NCBI GenBank assembly: GCA_020429485.1
Contig: JAGQLK010000067.1
Coordinates: forward strand, 1 to 6,488
Length of the DNA stretch: 6,488 nt
Source of the DNA: Candidatus Dojkabacteria bacterium
GTDB lineage: Bacteria; Patescibacteriota; Dojkabacteria; B142; OLB20
Reading direction: 5' to 3'
Program-made: the position numbers and the translations under genes
Notes under the pieces: generated by a model
What the model was told of the DNA's origin: nothing
The model's input: only the letters and a program-made list of their open reading frames with translations
The model's database searches: none
In this document: positions 5,909 to 6,488 of the stretch, in pieces
Position numbering within the stretch: position 1 is the stretch's first letter
Layout of the letters: each line of letters begins with the position of its first letter

Positions 5909-6136
5909 ATGAGCGAAAAAAAAGATAATATCAATGCTAGTATCAAAAAGCTTGAAGAATTAATCAGTCATTTCGAGGAAGAAAGAACAGAACTAAACTT
6001 AGAAGATGATATCGCTAAATACGAAGAAGCAATGAAAATAGTCTCAAGCGTAAGAAAAGAATTAGCTGGTTATGAAATGAAAATTAACGAGATAAAGGTG
6101 AAATACGAAGAGGAGCAGGAAGAGATGAACTTCTAA
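5909..6136 (+). CDS. xseB: Exodeoxyribonuclease VII small subunit
   Basis: XseB is the small helical subunit of exonuclease VII. Several copies bind the XseA coiled coil and are needed for normal activity. The 75-residue product is in the family size range and is almost wholly helical and charged. The family pattern is clear: IKKLEELISHFEEE (12-25), then a turn and LEDDIAKYEEAMKI (31-44), corresponding to the LEEAL-x-x-Y/F-E-x-G-x-x-L helix, and a final helix from about 46. The turn, usually short (SGELP-like), is slightly enlarged here (ERTELN). The gene starts one base after the Nudix stop codon, and its own stop overlaps the stop of the convergent DUF1858 gene by four bases. Position in the xseA cluster supports the call. 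Confidence 0.92.
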   Translation: MSEKKDNINASIKKLEELISHFEEERTELNLEDDIAKYEEAMKIVSSVRKELAGYEMKINEIKVKYEEEQEEMNF

Positions 6137-6378
6137 GCGTCAGCTTCTTTTTCTGCATCTTCTTTTTGTGCTATTTCTAGCACGCTTGCCATCATTTCTT
6201 CGAAATCTTCACCTTCGATGCCATGTATTCGCGCACCATTTTCTAAGGTATCGAATTGCGATGCAAAGCAACCCACGCAATGAAATCCATATTCGGTAGT
6301 TAGGAATAGTGCTACTTCTGGGTAGGAGTCTGCTAGTTCTGATATTAAGATGTCTGGTTTTATGTCTTTGTATGTCAT
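6133..6378 (-). CDS. DUF1858 / hybrid-cluster-protein-associated redox disulfide domain protein
   Basis: The 81-residue product matches the DUF1858 pattern (also described as the hybrid cluster protein-associated redox disulfide domain, TIGR03980). It has an N-terminal ILISELADSYPEVALFL segment (10-26), the signature YGFHCVGC (30-37), TLENGARIHGI (44-54), and a final helix. C34 and C37 form a CxxC pair likely to be redox active or metal binding. The biochemical role of the family is not settled. The C-terminal tail (72-81) is very acidic. The protein is small and cytoplasmic, with no signal peptide. It is convergent with xseB, its stop codon overlaps that gene's, and it has its own promoter just upstream. 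There is no evident functional link to exonuclease VII. Confidence 0.92.
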   Translation of the reverse strand: MTYKDIKPDILISELADSYPEVALFLTTEYGFHCVGCFASQFDTLENGARIHGIEGEDFEEMMASVLEIAQKEDAEKEADA

Positions 6379-6384
6379 TTTGAA

Positions 6385-6393
6385 ATTATATCA
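6385..6393 (-). promoter_or_regulatory. Extended -10 promoter giving a leaderless mRNA for the DUF1858 gene
   Basis: On the minus strand TGATATAAT (6393-6385) is a perfect extended -10 element, with only six bases (TTCAAA) between it and the ATG at 6378. The expected transcription start is at or next to the A of the start codon. No convincing -35 is present, as is common for extended -10 promoters. A second TATAAT on the minus strand (6429-6424) could give an alternative transcript with a leader of about 40 bases. Confidence 0.6.
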
Positions 6394-6488
6394 TTTCAGA
6401 TAAAGAAAGTGTTTGTAATGGATATTATAGTTAATTCATTTTTCCCTTCATATCTTGGCCGAGTTTAAGGGGTTTGGGGTAATATATG

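Noticed and set aside
6421..6488. Possible RNA gene or next gene start in the G-rich tail (GGGG-rich stretch ending in ATG at 6486)
   Set aside because: I could not fold a tRNA or recognise an RNA family, and a start codon at the very edge cannot be tested.
1..6488. CRISPR array, insertion sequence or prophage
   Set aside because: There are no regularly spaced direct repeats, no transposase, integrase or terminal repeats, and no phage structural genes that I recognise.

Overview
This is an AT-rich bacterial window. Genes are tightly packed, no start codon I inspected has a Shine-Dalgarno site, and several promoters lie almost against the start codon. Together with a compact, divergent exonuclease VII this suggests a small-genome lineage of the candidate phyla radiation (Patescibacteria) type. 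That assignment is inference; the window has no rRNA or other taxonomic marker. The standard code fits: no complete gene needs TGA read as an amino acid, and all eight complete reading frames end in TAA or TAG.

Layout: (1) positions 1-369, minus strand, hold the N-terminal part of a P-loop kinase resembling uridine kinase, cut by the left edge. (2) Divergently from it, 414-998 encodes a membrane-anchored staphylococcal-nuclease-type thermonuclease with its catalytic residues intact. (3) 1031-3714 holds two consecutive plus-strand frames that look like one large acidic, repeat-containing protein of unknown family, interrupted by a frameshift near 1801-1828. Short helical modules recur on both sides of the junction. 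The 3' end has competing inverted repeats around the stop codon, then a hairpin plus T-run terminator. (4) 3750-4121, minus, is an unrecognised small protein convergent with (3). (5) After a 117-base divergent intergenic region with two promoter-associated dyads comes a plus-strand cluster xseA, Nudix gene, xseB (4239-6136), with single-base gaps between genes. (6) 6133-6378, minus, is a DUF1858 redox-disulfide protein whose stop codon overlaps that of xseB and whose promoter predicts a leaderless mRNA.

How the genes work together: XseA and XseB form exonuclease VII, which degrades single-stranded DNA to short oligonucleotides. The Nudix-fold protein between them is probably co-translated, but its Nudix box is degenerate, so its activity is uncertain. 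The thermonuclease probably acts outside the cytoplasmic membrane, perhaps in breaking down external DNA, a plausible nucleotide source for a small-genome bacterium. A uridine-kinase-like salvage enzyme beside it would fit that picture, but the link is speculative. The most novel item is the large modular protein at 1031-3714, which resembles nothing I recognise.
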